DNA of 64,000 nt from DASSUW01 sp963774155. GTDB lineage: Bacteria; Actinomycetota; Thermoleophilia; Solirubrobacterales; Solirubrobacteraceae. Below, one piece after another: positions 9,098 to 17,714 of the stretch. The notes beneath the pieces are model-generated. The model had not been told where the DNA came from. It saw nothing but the letters and a program-made list of their open reading frames with translations, and searched no databases. The stretch lies in contig CAVZDW010000008.1 in the NCBI GenBank assembly GCA_963774155.1, positions 124,001-188,000 of the forward strand, in the 5' to 3' direction. A program made the position numbers and the translations under genes. Each line of letters opens with the position of its first letter. Positions within the stretch are counted from its first letter, which is position 1.

Positions 9098-10923
9098 CGC
9101 ACTCCGAGGCGCATCTCTCCCGAGATCCGCTTCTGGACCCCGGCGACGGCCCGGAACGCCTCTTTCAGCGACCCGCGCGTCAACGGGCTCAGCTCGCCCG
9201 GGTCGAGGAAGTCGTCCGGCGCGAGCCCCGCCTTGAGCTGCTCGACCTGGTGTGCGAGCCGCAGCCCGACGATGAGGTCGTGCGCCTCGACGAGCAACCG
9301 CGCGTCCTCGGCCGGGAGCGTTCCGGCGTCGGCCGCCGCGCGCAGCCGTGCCTCCGTCGAGGCGTGGGTGACGCCCGCGGCCAGTGCGGCCCAGCGGGCG
9401 AGATCGGCGATCGGGACGATGCCGCCGTGCTTGAGATCCAGCCGCCCGCGGTGCTCCCCCGACCCCTCGACGACGAGCCCGCGCAGGAAGCCGGTCGGCG
9501 GGCGGTGCGACAGCGCGAAGGTCAGCAGCAGCCGCAGCAACTCGGGGCGCCGGCGCGCGTCGCGGAACGATTCAGGCACCGGCGGCCCGGACGAGATGCC
9601 CCAGACCGGCCGCCCGTCGACGACGAGCGAGACGAGGATCAGCGCCTTCTCCTGCGTCGGGTTCTCCAGCCAGCTGTTGACCGCGGCCCGCCACGAGGCG
9701 TGCGAGCGCGCGAACAGCGGCTTGGAGGCGACCGCGCCCTTCGGGTCGGCGGGGAACCCGCACGCGGCCAGGCCGTCCATGACCCGCGCCGCCAGGGCCA
9801 TCAGCGCCTCCCGCGGGGCGTCGTCCGCCGTGTACCAGACGAGCGCGCTGTCGACGTCCGACGACGGCATGGCCTCGCGCCGGGCGATGCTCCCCAGCGC
9901 GATCCAGGCGAACGGGACGGGCGGGGCGCCGTCGGACGCCACGACGAGGTCGAGCAGCCGCCGCACGACGGCGTCGATCACCACGGACTGGATCGCCGAG
10001 ACGTCGCCGGCCGTGACCCGCGCGTCGTGCAGCGCGATCAGCGCCGGCCGCAGTCCCGCCGCCGCCGCGGCCACCTCCTCGACGGTCGACGCGCGCGCGA
10101 TGGCCGCCCGCAGGTGGAACGAGCTGCGAGTCTCCACCGCGACGAGGTCGGAGTCCTCCACCACCCCGAGCACCTCGCCGGTCGCGGAGAGGACCGGGAA
10201 GTGGCGGATCCCGCGGTCGAGCATGTCGAGCAGCACCTCACTGCCGCGGCGGTCCGCGGCCACCGTGTAGGCGGGGGCGCTCATCACTTGCGAGATCGGC
10301 GCGCTCGGGTCGATGCCGGCCGCCAGCACGCGGGAGCGGAGGTCGCGGTCGGTCATGATCCCCAGCCCATCGTCGCCGAGGTCGATGATCACCGACGTCG
10401 CGCCCTCGCCGGTCATGCGCTCCGCCGCCTCGCGGATCGGCGTGTCCGGCGAGCACAGCACGAGCGGCGCGCGCATGAGCTCCGACACGGCCCGCTGGGC
10501 GGGGTTCGTCGGCGGCTCCGACCCGCCCTGCTGCTCGGAGTACTCCAGGAGCGACCGCGTCACATACTGCAGGCCGGACGGCCTCGCAAGCAGCGGCAGC
10601 GCCACGTCGGCGGGGATCCGGTAGCAGAGCGAGTCCTCGGCGGCCACGGCGGCGAACCCGGTGGGCAGCCCGGAGAGCATCGAGCCGTGTCCGAACAGCT
10701 CGCCGGGCCCCAGCAGATCCAGCACCCGGCCGTCGTGGACGATCTCGACGGCGCCGCTGCGGACGACCCACACGTGCGAGACCGGCTCGGCGCCCTGGTG
10801 GAAGATCTCGGTCCCCGCGGGATGGAACTCCACCTCCGCCGCCGCGGCCACGCGCTCGACGTCGGCGGGCTCGAGCGCGTCGAAGGGCGGGTGAGGAGCG
10901 AGGAAGTCGGCGACGTCCTGCAC
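9094..10923 (-). CDS. cNMP-binding / CBS pair / DUF294 putative nucleotidyltransferase
   Basis: 609 residues in four parts: a cyclic-nucleotide-binding-like domain (about 10-125), a tandem CBS pair (about 150-270), a DUF294 nucleotidyltransferase-like domain with GSIARREAMPSSDVDSAL (the G-S...S-D-x-D pattern of the polymerase-beta superfamily, about 345) and a helical DUF294_C domain. The family is thought to sense a nucleotide and modify or signal, often next to transporter genes; the target here is unknown. GTG 10923 sits only 4 nt from the TATATC-containing palindrome at 10928-10939, so the transcript may be leaderless. That element links this gene to the choline/betaine genes and the divergent APC permease. 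Confidence 0.85.
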   Translation of the reverse strand: MQDVADFLAPHPPFDALEPADVERVAAAAEVEFHPAGTEIFHQGAEPVSHVWVVRSGAVEIVHDGRVLDLLGPGELFGHGSMLSGLPTGFAAVAAEDSLCYRIPADVALPLLARPSGLQYVTRSLLEYSEQQGGSEPPTNPAQRAVSELMRAPLVLCSPDTPIREAAERMTGEGATSVIIDLGDDGLGIMTDRDLRSRVLAAGIDPSAPISQVMSAPAYTVAADRRGSEVLLDMLDRGIRHFPVLSATGEVLGVVEDSDLVAVETRSSFHLRAAIARASTVEEVAAAAAGLRPALIALHDARVTAGDVSAIQSVVIDAVVRRLLDLVVASDGAPPVPFAWIALGSIARREAMPSSDVDSALVWYTADDAPREALMALAARVMDGLAACGFPADPKGAVASKPLFARSHASWRAAVNSWLENPTQEKALILVSLVVDGRPVWGISSGPPVPESFRDARRRPELLRLLLTFALSHRPPTGFLRGLVVEGSGEHRGRLDLKHGGIVPIADLARWAALAAGVTHASTEARLRAAADAGTLPAEDARLLVEAHDLIVGLRLAHQVEQLKAGLAPDDFLDPGELSPLTRGSLKEAFRAVAGVQKRISGEMRLGVR

Positions 10924-10927
10924 GATC

Positions 10928-10939
10928 GAGATATATCAG
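10928..10939. promoter_or_regulatory. Shared palindromic element, copy 1
   Basis: GAGATATATCAG matches the palindrome CTGATATATCAG at 10 of 12 positions. It lies between the divergent DUF294 gene and the APC permease, directly upstream of the -35 box of the permease promoter and at the expected -10 position of the DUF294 gene. Four similar copies occur in the choline/betaine region. Confidence 0.55.
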
Positions 10940-10943
10940 CTTC

Positions 10944-10972
10944 TTGACACTGTCCGGCGGCGGGAACATACT
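10944..10972 (+). promoter_or_regulatory. Sigma-70-type promoter of the APC permease
   Basis: TTGACA at 10944-10949, a 17-nt spacer, and CATACT at 10967-10972. This is the best housekeeping-type promoter in the region. The leader to ATG 11038 would be about 60 nt. The palindrome at 10928-10939 abuts its upstream edge, so a regulator bound there could activate it. Confidence 0.6.
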
Positions 10973-11037
10973 CGCCAACCAATGGATCCGGCGCTTTGGA
11001 GGGCGGTCGGAACGGTTGCGAAGAACGGGGAAGAGGC

Positions 11038-12594
11038 ATGACGACGGTTGACTCGCGCTCGACCGACGACGCCGAGCTCAATGAGTTCGGCTACAAGCAG
11101 GAACTGGACCGGTCGTTGGGGAGCTTCGCCACCTTTGCGGCGGGGATCAGCTACATCTCGATCCTCACCGGCACGTTCCAGCTCTTCTACTTCGGCTTCG
11201 CGTTCGGCGGGCCGGCCTACTGGTGGTCGTGGCCGCTGGTCTTCGCCGGCCAGCTGATGGTCGCGCTCTGCTTCTGCGAGCTCGCCTCGCGCTACCCGAT
11301 CGCGGGATCGATCTACAACTGGTCGAAGCGCCTGGCCTCGCCCCACACGGCGTGGCTCGCGGGCTGGATGATGCTCACGGCCTCCGTCGTCACGGTCGCG
11401 GCCGTCGCGCTGGCGTACCAGATCACGCTGCCCGTGATCGACCCGTTCTTCCAGTTCGTCGGCGACGGCACCGGCAAGTACGACTACGCGGCCAACGCCG
11501 TGATCCTCGGCTCGTGTCTGATCGTCTTCACGACGATCATCAACGCGATCGGCGTCAAGCTGATGTCGCGGATCAACAGCACCGGTGTGGCCATCGAGCT
11601 GGTCGCCGCATGCCTGCTCGTGCTCGCGCTGCTCGTCAACGTCACGCGCGGGCCTGGCGTCGTCTTCGAGACGCAGGGCCTGGGCGCGAGCTGGGACCTC
11701 GGCTACCTCGGTGCCTTCCTGGCCGCCTCTTTGGCCTCGGCCTACGTGATGTACGGGTTCGACACGGCGAGCTCGCTCGGCGAGGAGTCGGTCAATCCGC
11801 GCAAGAACGCGCCGCGGGCGATCCTGCGGGCGCTCGTCGCGTCGTTCTTCATCGGCGGCGCGATCCTGCTCTTCGCGTTGATGTCGGTCACCAACATCAA
11901 CGATCCCGCGATCGGCGTCGGCGGCCTGCAGTTCATCATCCTCGACGTCCTCGGCAACACGATCGGCGACATCTTCCTGTGGTGCGTCGTGATCGCCATC
12001 ACGGTCTGCTGCCTCGCCGTCCACACGGCCACGATCCGGATGATGTTCGCGATGGCGCGCGACAACAACCTGCCGGCCGGCACGCACCTCGCCCGCGTGC
12101 ACCCGAAGACGAGGACGCCGATCATCCCGGCCGTCATCGTCGGCGTCCTGGCGATCGCGATCCTGGTGGTGAACATCCGCCAGCCGCAGATCTTCGTGGT
12201 CATCACGTCGATCGGCATCATCATGATCTACATCGCCTACCTGCTGGTGACGATGCCGATGCTCAAGGCGCGGCTCCAGGGGAAGTGGCGGTCCGAGGAC
12301 GCGCCGCCAGGGTACTTCTCGCTCGGCAAGTGGGGCCTGCCGGTGAACATCGCGGCCGTCGCGTGGGGCCTCTTCATGGCGACCAATCTGATCTGGCCGC
12401 GCGCGTCGATCTACAACGCGACCGAGCCGTTCCACTGGTACCTGAAGTGGGGCGGTGTCCTGTTCGTCGGCATCGTGATGGTGGGCGGCTTCGCGTACTA
12501 CTGGTTCGTGCAGCGCCACAAGACCGGCACGCTGGCCGAGCACGCCGCTCCCAGCGAGGAGCGCCCGCCGGTGATGGCCGGCGGGTCCGAGTAA
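11038..12594 (+). CDS. APC-family amino acid/choline-type permease
   Basis: 518 residues with about 12 hydrophobic segments and the amino acid-polyamine-organocation pattern. An N-terminal FGYKQELDRSLGSFATFAAG leads into TM1, followed by GPAYWWSWPLVFAGQ and ELASRYPIAGSIYNW (the typical SxxPxAGxxYxW-like loop). GFDTASSLGEESVNPRKNAPRAI occurs near TM6-7. It belongs to the branch that includes GABA and choline permeases. ATG 11038 was chosen over an in-frame upstream TTG because GGGGAAGAGG precedes it and the conserved core starts just after. It is first in the run permease-choline oxidase-aldehyde dehydrogenase-MetF-like, with a 16-nt gap to the oxidase. Choline or a related methylamine is therefore the likely substrate, though this is inference. 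Confidence 0.83.
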   Translation: MTTVDSRSTDDAELNEFGYKQELDRSLGSFATFAAGISYISILTGTFQLFYFGFAFGGPAYWWSWPLVFAGQLMVALCFCELASRYPIAGSIYNWSKRLASPHTAWLAGWMMLTASVVTVAAVALAYQITLPVIDPFFQFVGDGTGKYDYAANAVILGSCLIVFTTIINAIGVKLMSRINSTGVAIELVAACLLVLALLVNVTRGPGVVFETQGLGASWDLGYLGAFLAASLASAYVMYGFDTASSLGEESVNPRKNAPRAILRALVASFFIGGAILLFALMSVTNINDPAIGVGGLQFIILDVLGNTIGDIFLWCVVIAITVCCLAVHTATIRMMFAMARDNNLPAGTHLARVHPKTRTPIIPAVIVGVLAIAILVVNIRQPQIFVVITSIGIIMIYIAYLLVTMPMLKARLQGKWRSEDAPPGYFSLGKWGLPVNIAAVAWGLFMATNLIWPRASIYNATEPFHWYLKWGGVLFVGIVMVGGFAYYWFVQRHKTGTLAEHAAPSEERPPVMAGGSE

Positions 12595-12610
12595 CCGAGA
12601 GGAGCACGCC

Positions 12611-14194
12611 ATGGAGGAGTTCGACTACGTCGTCGCCGGAGGCGGGACGGCGGGCGCGGTGGTGGCCGCGCGGCTCTCCGAGGACCCGAACGTCACCGTG
12701 TGCCTGCTGGAGGCCGGGCCGTCCGACGTGGACGACCCGGCGATCCTCCGGCTCGAGGACTGGATGTTCCTGCTCGACTCCGGCTACGACTGGGACTACC
12801 CCGTAGAGCCGCAGGAGAAGGGCAACAGCTTCCTTCGCCACGCCCGCGCGAAGGTGCTCGGCGGATGCTCGTCGCACAACTCGTGCATCGCGTTCTGGAC
12901 GCCGCGCGAGGACCTCGACGAGTGGGCGGCGATGGGCTGCGAGGGCTGGGGCCACGAGGACACCTGGCCGCTGATCAAGCGGCTGGAGACCAACGACGCC
13001 CCGGGCGACCATCACGGCCGCTCCGGGCCCGTGAACCTCATGACCATCCCGCCCGACGACCCGTGCGGCGTCGCCGTGCTCGAGGCGGCCGCGCAGGCCG
13101 GACTGCCCACCGTGAGCTTCAACGAGGGCCACACGGTGACCAACGGGGCCGGCTGGTTCCAGATCAACTCCTCGAAGGACGGCACGCGGATGTCGTCCTC
13201 GCACGCGTACCTGCACCCGATCATGAAGAGCCGGCCGAACCTCAAGATCCGCACCGGCTGCTGGGTCAAGCGGATCGTGCTCGACGAGGACAAGCGCGCC
13301 CGCGGCGTCGAGTACATGAACCCCGACCTCTTCACGAGCTCGACCGTCGGCGCCCGCCGCGAGGTCATCCTCTCGTGCGGCGCGATCGACACGCCGAAGG
13401 TGCTCATGCTCTCGGGCATCGGTCCCGGCGACCACCTGCACGAGTTCGGCCTCGACGTCCGCGTCGACAGCCCGGGCGTGGGCGCCAACCTCGACGACCA
13501 CGTCGAGGGCATCGTCATGTGGGAGGCCGCCAAGCCGATGGTCAAGCGGTCCACCCAGTGGTGGGAGATCGGCCTCTTCACGATGACCGAGGACGGGCTC
13601 GACCGGCCCGACCTGATGATGCACTACGGGTCGGTGCCGTTCGACATGAACACCCTGCGCTGGGGCTACCCGACCGCGGAGAACGCGTTCTGCCTGACGC
13701 CGAACGTCTGCCGCGGCCGCTCGCGCGGCACCGTCCGCCTGCGCTCGCCCGACTTCCGCGATCGCATGCGCGTCGACCCGCGCTACTTCACCGACCCCGA
13801 CGGCCACGACGAGCGCGTGATGCTCCACGGCGTCAAGCTCGCCCGCACGATCGGCGCGCAGGCCGCGCTCGAGGGCTGGGTCACGCGCGAGCTCGCGCCC
13901 GGGCCGGCCGCGACCAGCGACGACGAGCTGATCGACTACATCCACAAGACCCACAACACCGTCTACCACCCGGCCTGCACGGCACGGATGGGGGCCGCGG
14001 GCGACCGCGACGCGGTCGTCGATCCCCGCCTGCGGGTCAAGGGCGTGCAGTCGCTGCGGATCGCCGACGGGTCGATCATGCCGTTCCTGCCGGCCATCAA
14101 CCCGTGCATCACGACGATGATGATCGGCGAGAAGTGCTCCGATCTCGTCAAGGAGGACGCCAAGTCCGGCGCGCGCCAGGCGGTGCACGCGTGA
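12611..14194 (+). CDS. codA: Choline oxidase (GMC flavoprotein)
   Basis: 527 residues. Choline oxidase converts choline via betaine aldehyde to glycine betaine with O2. The sequence shows the FAD Rossmann motif GGGTAG (about 10-15), the GMC signatures ARAKVLGGCSSHNSC and GAIDTPKVLMLSGIGP, and long blocks I recall from Arthrobacter choline oxidase (SGYDWDYP, STQWWEIG, MMHYGSVPFDMNTLR, SRGTVRLRSPDFRD). His89 in the HNS motif corresponds to the covalently flavinylated His99. Val451, His453 and Asn497 correspond to Val464, His466 and Asn510. The Glu before the KPMV block and the His of MMHYG are also kept. This points to an oxidase rather than a BetA-type dehydrogenase. It overlaps the next gene by GTGA, and betaine aldehyde dehydrogenase follows. 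Confidence 0.88.
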   Translation: MEEFDYVVAGGGTAGAVVAARLSEDPNVTVCLLEAGPSDVDDPAILRLEDWMFLLDSGYDWDYPVEPQEKGNSFLRHARAKVLGGCSSHNSCIAFWTPREDLDEWAAMGCEGWGHEDTWPLIKRLETNDAPGDHHGRSGPVNLMTIPPDDPCGVAVLEAAAQAGLPTVSFNEGHTVTNGAGWFQINSSKDGTRMSSSHAYLHPIMKSRPNLKIRTGCWVKRIVLDEDKRARGVEYMNPDLFTSSTVGARREVILSCGAIDTPKVLMLSGIGPGDHLHEFGLDVRVDSPGVGANLDDHVEGIVMWEAAKPMVKRSTQWWEIGLFTMTEDGLDRPDLMMHYGSVPFDMNTLRWGYPTAENAFCLTPNVCRGRSRGTVRLRSPDFRDRMRVDPRYFTDPDGHDERVMLHGVKLARTIGAQAALEGWVTRELAPGPAATSDDELIDYIHKTHNTVYHPACTARMGAAGDRDAVVDPRLRVKGVQSLRIADGSIMPFLPAINPCITTMMIGEKCSDLVKEDAKSGARQAVHA

Positions 14195-15648
14195 CCTCCA
14201 CGTCGACAGTCGCCCACTCGATGTTCGTGAACGGCGAGTGGGTGGCGGCCGCCTCGGGAGAGGCGGCGGAGTCGGTCAGCCCCGCCACGGGCGAGGTCAT
14301 CGGCACCGTCCCGCAGGGCGACAGGAGCGACGCTCAGCGGGCGATCGACGCGGCCAACGCCGCGTTCGACGGCTGGTCGCGGCTCACCGCGTTCGAGCGC
14401 GCCGCGAAGATGCACGCGGTCGGCGACGCCATCGAGCGGCGCCGCGACGACCTCGCGCGCACGCTCACGCTCGACCAGGGCAAGCCGCTGCACAGCGAGG
14501 CCTACGACGAGGTCGACGAGCTCGTCGAGTACTGGCGCGCGGCGGCCGAGGACGCCAAGCGCCTGGGCGGCGAGCTGCCGAACTCCTTCAGCCCCGGCAA
14601 GACCGTGATGCTCAAGCGGCGCGCGCGCGGCGCCGTGGGGATCATCACGCCCTGGAACTGGCCGTACACGATGCCCGCCGAGCTGCTCGCGCCCGCGCTG
14701 GCGGCCGGCAACACCGTCGTGTGGACGCCCGCGCCGACCACGGCGATCTGCGCCGTCGCGCTGGCCGAGTGCATGGCCGAGGCCGACCTCCCGCCCGGCG
14801 TGGTCAACCTCGTCACCGGTCCCGGCCCGCTGGTGGGCGACGAGATCGCCCGCAACCCGGGCACGCGCGCGGTCGCCTTCATCGGCTCGACGCCGACCGG
14901 CCGCTCGGTCGCGGCGGCCGCCGCGGGCAAGGCCGTGATCATCGAGATGGGCGGCAACGGCCCGGTCGTGGTGATGGAGGACGCCGACGTCGACCTGGCC
15001 GTCGAGGCCACGGTGGCGGCGTGCTTCCTCTGCGCGGGCCAGAGCTGCACCGCGGGCGAGCGGATCCTCGTGCACGAGGCGGTGCGCGACGAGTTCGCGG
15101 AGAAGCTCGCGCGCACGGTCACGCGGACGGTGCTGCTCGGCGATCCGTTCGACGGCGCGACGACGATGGGGCCGGTCAACAACTCCGGTGTCGCGGTGAA
15201 GATGGACGAGCACGTGGCCGACGCGGTCGACCGCGGCGCGGACATCCTCGCCGGCGGCGCGCGGGCGGACGGCTTCCCGACCGACCTCTACTGGTCCGCG
15301 ACGGTGCTCGACGGCGTACCCGCCGACGCCCGCGTGGCCACCGAGGAGACGTTCGGGCCGATCGCTCCGGTGGTCTCGATCTCCTCGTTGGACGAGGCCA
15401 TCCGGCAGGCCAACGACTCGCCGTACGGGCTGCTGGCGGCCATCTTCACGCGCGACCTCGCGGCCGGCCTGCGCTTCGCCGACGAGGTGCGGACCGGCTG
15501 GGTCAACGTGAACGGCTCGTCGAACTACTGGGAGGCGCACCTCCCGTTCGGCGGCCGGGCGGGGACCGACAGCGGGATCGGGCGCGTCGGCGGCAACCAC
15601 GTCATGGACACGTTCACCGAACTGCAGACGGTGACGTTCTCGACTTGA
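14191..15648 (+). CDS. betB: Betaine-aldehyde dehydrogenase-like NAD(P) aldehyde dehydrogenase
   Basis: 485 residues of the aldehyde dehydrogenase superfamily. Visible landmarks are the PWNWPYTMP substrate/cofactor loop, the Rossmann GSTPTGRSV, the general base Glu in IEMGGNGPV, the nucleophile Cys in AGQSCTAGER and the ETFGPIAPV C-terminal motif. Oxidation of betaine aldehyde to glycine betaine is inferred from its position directly after choline oxidase, with a GTG start overlapping the oxidase TGA. Sequence alone would also allow other semialdehydes. The stop overlaps the TTG start of the MetF-like gene, so the three genes form one translationally coupled unit. The active-site GQSCTAGE is slightly unusual compared with the common GQ.C.A..R. 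Confidence 0.82.
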   Translation: MTSTSTVAHSMFVNGEWVAAASGEAAESVSPATGEVIGTVPQGDRSDAQRAIDAANAAFDGWSRLTAFERAAKMHAVGDAIERRRDDLARTLTLDQGKPLHSEAYDEVDELVEYWRAAAEDAKRLGGELPNSFSPGKTVMLKRRARGAVGIITPWNWPYTMPAELLAPALAAGNTVVWTPAPTTAICAVALAECMAEADLPPGVVNLVTGPGPLVGDEIARNPGTRAVAFIGSTPTGRSVAAAAAGKAVIIEMGGNGPVVVMEDADVDLAVEATVAACFLCAGQSCTAGERILVHEAVRDEFAEKLARTVTRTVLLGDPFDGATTMGPVNNSGVAVKMDEHVADAVDRGADILAGGARADGFPTDLYWSATVLDGVPADARVATEETFGPIAPVVSISSLDEAIRQANDSPYGLLAAIFTRDLAAGLRFADEVRTGWVNVNGSSNYWEAHLPFGGRAGTDSGIGRVGGNHVMDTFTELQTVTFST

Positions 15649-16460
15649 GCGCGCTTCGCGAGTACCTCGAGCATCCCCGCTACGAGGTCCTGCCCGTCGA
15701 CGGCATCGAGGAGCGCGTGCTGGCCGCGGTGCCGCGCGAGGTGAAGGTGACGGTGACGGCCTCGCCCGCCAAGGGGCTCGAGGCGACGCTCGTGGTCGCC
15801 ACCCGCCTGGCGGGCGAGGGCTACGCGGTGGTGCCGCACCTGTCGGCGCGGCTCGTGCGCGACGGCGCCCATCTCGAGGAGATCGTCGTGCGCCTGCGCG
15901 AGGCCGGCATCGACGAGGTGTTCGCCCCCGCCGGCGACGCCAAGGAGCCGGGGGAGTTCACCGACGCCGCCTCGCTGCTGCGCGTGCTCGACCGCCGCTT
16001 CGCCGAGGTGGGCATCACCGGCTACCCGGAGAGCCACCACCTGATCAGCGACGAGACGACGATCTCGGCGATGTTCGAGAAGGCGCCGATGGCGACCTAC
16101 ATCGTCAGCCAGATCTGCTTCGACCCCGACGTCATCGTCTCCTGGGTCGACGCGGTGCGCGTCCGGGGCACGGACCTGCCGATCTGGATCGGCTTGCCGG
16201 GGATCGTCGACAACGCCAAGCTCCTGCGGATCTCGATGAAGATCGGGCTGGGGGAGTCCGCGCGGTTCGTCCGCGCCCATCGGTCCTGGCTGCGCCGGCT
16301 GGTCACGCGCACGTTCACGCCCGAGCCGCTCGTGCGGCGGATGGGCGCGCTGTACGGGGATCCGGTCGCCAACGTCGGCGGGTTCCACCTCTACACGTTC
16401 AACGAGGTGGAGCGGACCGAGCGCTGGCGCAAGCAGGCGATCGAGCGGCTCAGCGGCTGA
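15645..16460 (+). CDS. Methylenetetrahydrofolate reductase-like protein (MetF family)
   Basis: 271 residues, TTG start overlapping the preceding TGA (TTGA). Family features are VTVTASPAKGLEATL (the folate-reductase opening strand), a VVPHLSARL segment, FAPAGDAKEPGEFTDAASLLR, then GITGYPESHHLI and a C-terminal IWIGLPGIVDNAKLLRI stretch resembling the MetF TIM barrel. MetF interconverts 5-methyl-THF and 5,10-methylene-THF using FAD. In this setting the useful direction would be oxidation of methyl-THF made by the corrinoid methyltransferase, feeding the C1 pool. It could alternatively be an ordinary biosynthetic reductase, but its linkage to choline oxidase argues for catabolic use. The 3' end overlaps the converging dehydratase gene by 11 nt. 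Confidence 0.78.
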   Translation: MSALREYLEHPRYEVLPVDGIEERVLAAVPREVKVTVTASPAKGLEATLVVATRLAGEGYAVVPHLSARLVRDGAHLEEIVVRLREAGIDEVFAPAGDAKEPGEFTDAASLLRVLDRRFAEVGITGYPESHHLISDETTISAMFEKAPMATYIVSQICFDPDVIVSWVDAVRVRGTDLPIWIGLPGIVDNAKLLRISMKIGLGESARFVRAHRSWLRRLVTRTFTPEPLVRRMGALYGDPVANVGGFHLYTFNEVERTERWRKQAIERLSG

Positions 16461-17691
16461 CGTCGAGGCTCTCGACGCCGTAGCCGGCGTCCTTGAGCGC
16501 CTGGAGGATCGCCTCGGCGTGGCGGGCGCCGCGCGTCTCGAGCGTGAGCTCGACGCCGGTCTCGCGCACGCTCAGCTCGACCCCCTCGCGCACGTGGTCG
16601 ACCGACACCAGGTTGCCGCCGCTGTGGGCGACGAGGGTGAGCAGGCCGGCGAGGCCGCCCGGCCGGTCGGAGATCCGGGTGAAGACGCGCATGCGCCGCC
16701 CCGCCGCCGTCTCGTGCCGCCGCGCGACCGTGGCCAGCAGCCCGGCGTCGATGTTCCCGCCGGACAGCACGACGACCGTCGCGCCGCTGTGCGCGGGGCG
16801 GACGGCGCCCGCCAGCAGCGCCGCGACGCCCACGGCGCCGGCGCCCTCGACGACGAGCTTGGCCCGCTCGAGCAGGCGCACGATCGCCTCGGCGACGTCC
16901 TCGTCGCCGACCGTGCACATGTCGTCGAGCAAGGACTGCACGAGCGGGAGCGTGATCGCGCCCGGGCGCTTGATGGCGATGCCGTCGGCGATCGTGGCGG
17001 CGGTCGGGGGAGCGGGCTGGCCGGCCAGCGCGGCGGCGAACGGCGAGCACGCGCGGGCCTGCACGCCGACCACCTGCACCTCCGGCCGGGCCGCTTTGAT
17101 GGCCCCGGCCACGCCGCTGAGGAGGCCGCCGCCGCCGACCGGGATGACGACCTTGGCCAGGTCCGGCACGTCCTCGAGCAGCTCGAGGCCGAGCGTGGCC
17201 TGGCCGAGGATCACGTCGGCGTCGTCGAACGGGTGCACGAAGGCGGCGCCGGTCTCCTCCGCCCGCTCGCGCGCGTAGCCGACGCAGTCGTCGACGGACT
17301 CGCCGCCGAGGTGCACGGTGCCGCCGAAGCCCTCGACCGCCGCGACCTTCGCCACCGCCGCCTCGTCGGGCATGTAGACCTCGCAGGTGAGGCCGCGGGC
17401 GCGTGCCGCGTAGGCGAGCGACTGGGCGTGGTTGCCGGCGCTGCCCGCGACGACGCCGCGCTCCGCGTCCGCGCCGAGCCGCGCGATCTTGTGCAGCGCG
17501 CCGCGCAGCTTGAACGAGCCGGTGCGCTGGAGGTTCTCGGCCTTCAGGAGCAGGCGGCCGCCGCAGGCCTCGCCGAGGCTGCGGGAGGTGAGGACCGGCG
17601 TCTGCCGCGCGATGTCGGAGATCGCCTCGCGCGCGGCCCGCACGTCGTCGCCCGCGAGCCGTTCGAGGACCTCCTCGCTGACGACGGTCAT
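16450..17691 (-). CDS. ilvA: Threonine/serine ammonia-lyase with ACT domain
   Basis: 413 residues of PLP fold type II. The PLP lysine lies in TGSFKLRGA (about 56-64), with SAGNHAQ, the phosphate-binding GGGGLLSG and a C-terminal ACT domain (about 330-413, starting RVFTRISDRPGG). The family deaminates threonine to 2-oxobutyrate or serine to pyruvate. It diverges from purU across the shared palindrome at 17699-17710. In a betaine pathway, glycine plus methylene-THF gives serine (GlyA elsewhere), and this enzyme could turn serine into pyruvate. A housekeeping isoleucine role is the alternative. The ACT domain is of the catabolic TdcB-with-ACT type rather than the double regulatory domain of large IlvA. 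Confidence 0.86.
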   Translation of the reverse strand: MTVVSEEVLERLAGDDVRAAREAISDIARQTPVLTSRSLGEACGGRLLLKAENLQRTGSFKLRGALHKIARLGADAERGVVAGSAGNHAQSLAYAARARGLTCEVYMPDEAAVAKVAAVEGFGGTVHLGGESVDDCVGYARERAEETGAAFVHPFDDADVILGQATLGLELLEDVPDLAKVVIPVGGGGLLSGVAGAIKAARPEVQVVGVQARACSPFAAALAGQPAPPTAATIADGIAIKRPGAITLPLVQSLLDDMCTVGDEDVAEAIVRLLERAKLVVEGAGAVGVAALLAGAVRPAHSGATVVVLSGGNIDAGLLATVARRHETAAGRRMRVFTRISDRPGGLAGLLTLVAHSGGNLVSVDHVREGVELSVRETGVELTLETRGARHAEAILQALKDAGYGVESLDVSR

Positions 17692-17698
17692 GGCGGAT

Positions 17699-17710
17699 CT
17701 GGTATATCAG
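17699..17710. promoter_or_regulatory. Shared palindromic element, copy 2
   Basis: CTGGTATATCAG matches CTGATATATCAG at 11 of 12 positions. It sits in the 23-nt gap between the divergent ammonia-lyase and purU genes, 4 nt before the purU GTG. Its TATATC could also be the -10 box of a leaderless purU transcript, and TATACC on the other strand that of the lyase gene. Confidence 0.6.
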
Positions 17711-17714
17711 TTCG

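Noticed and set aside
12374..14188. Very long open frame on the minus strand opposite choline oxidase
   Set aside because: Arg/Asp/His-rich low-complexity translation typical of the antisense of high-GC coding sequence; the plus strand encodes a complete recognised enzyme. Many similar antisense frames (for example 5050-7089, 23901-26171, 26833-29229) were dropped for the same reason.
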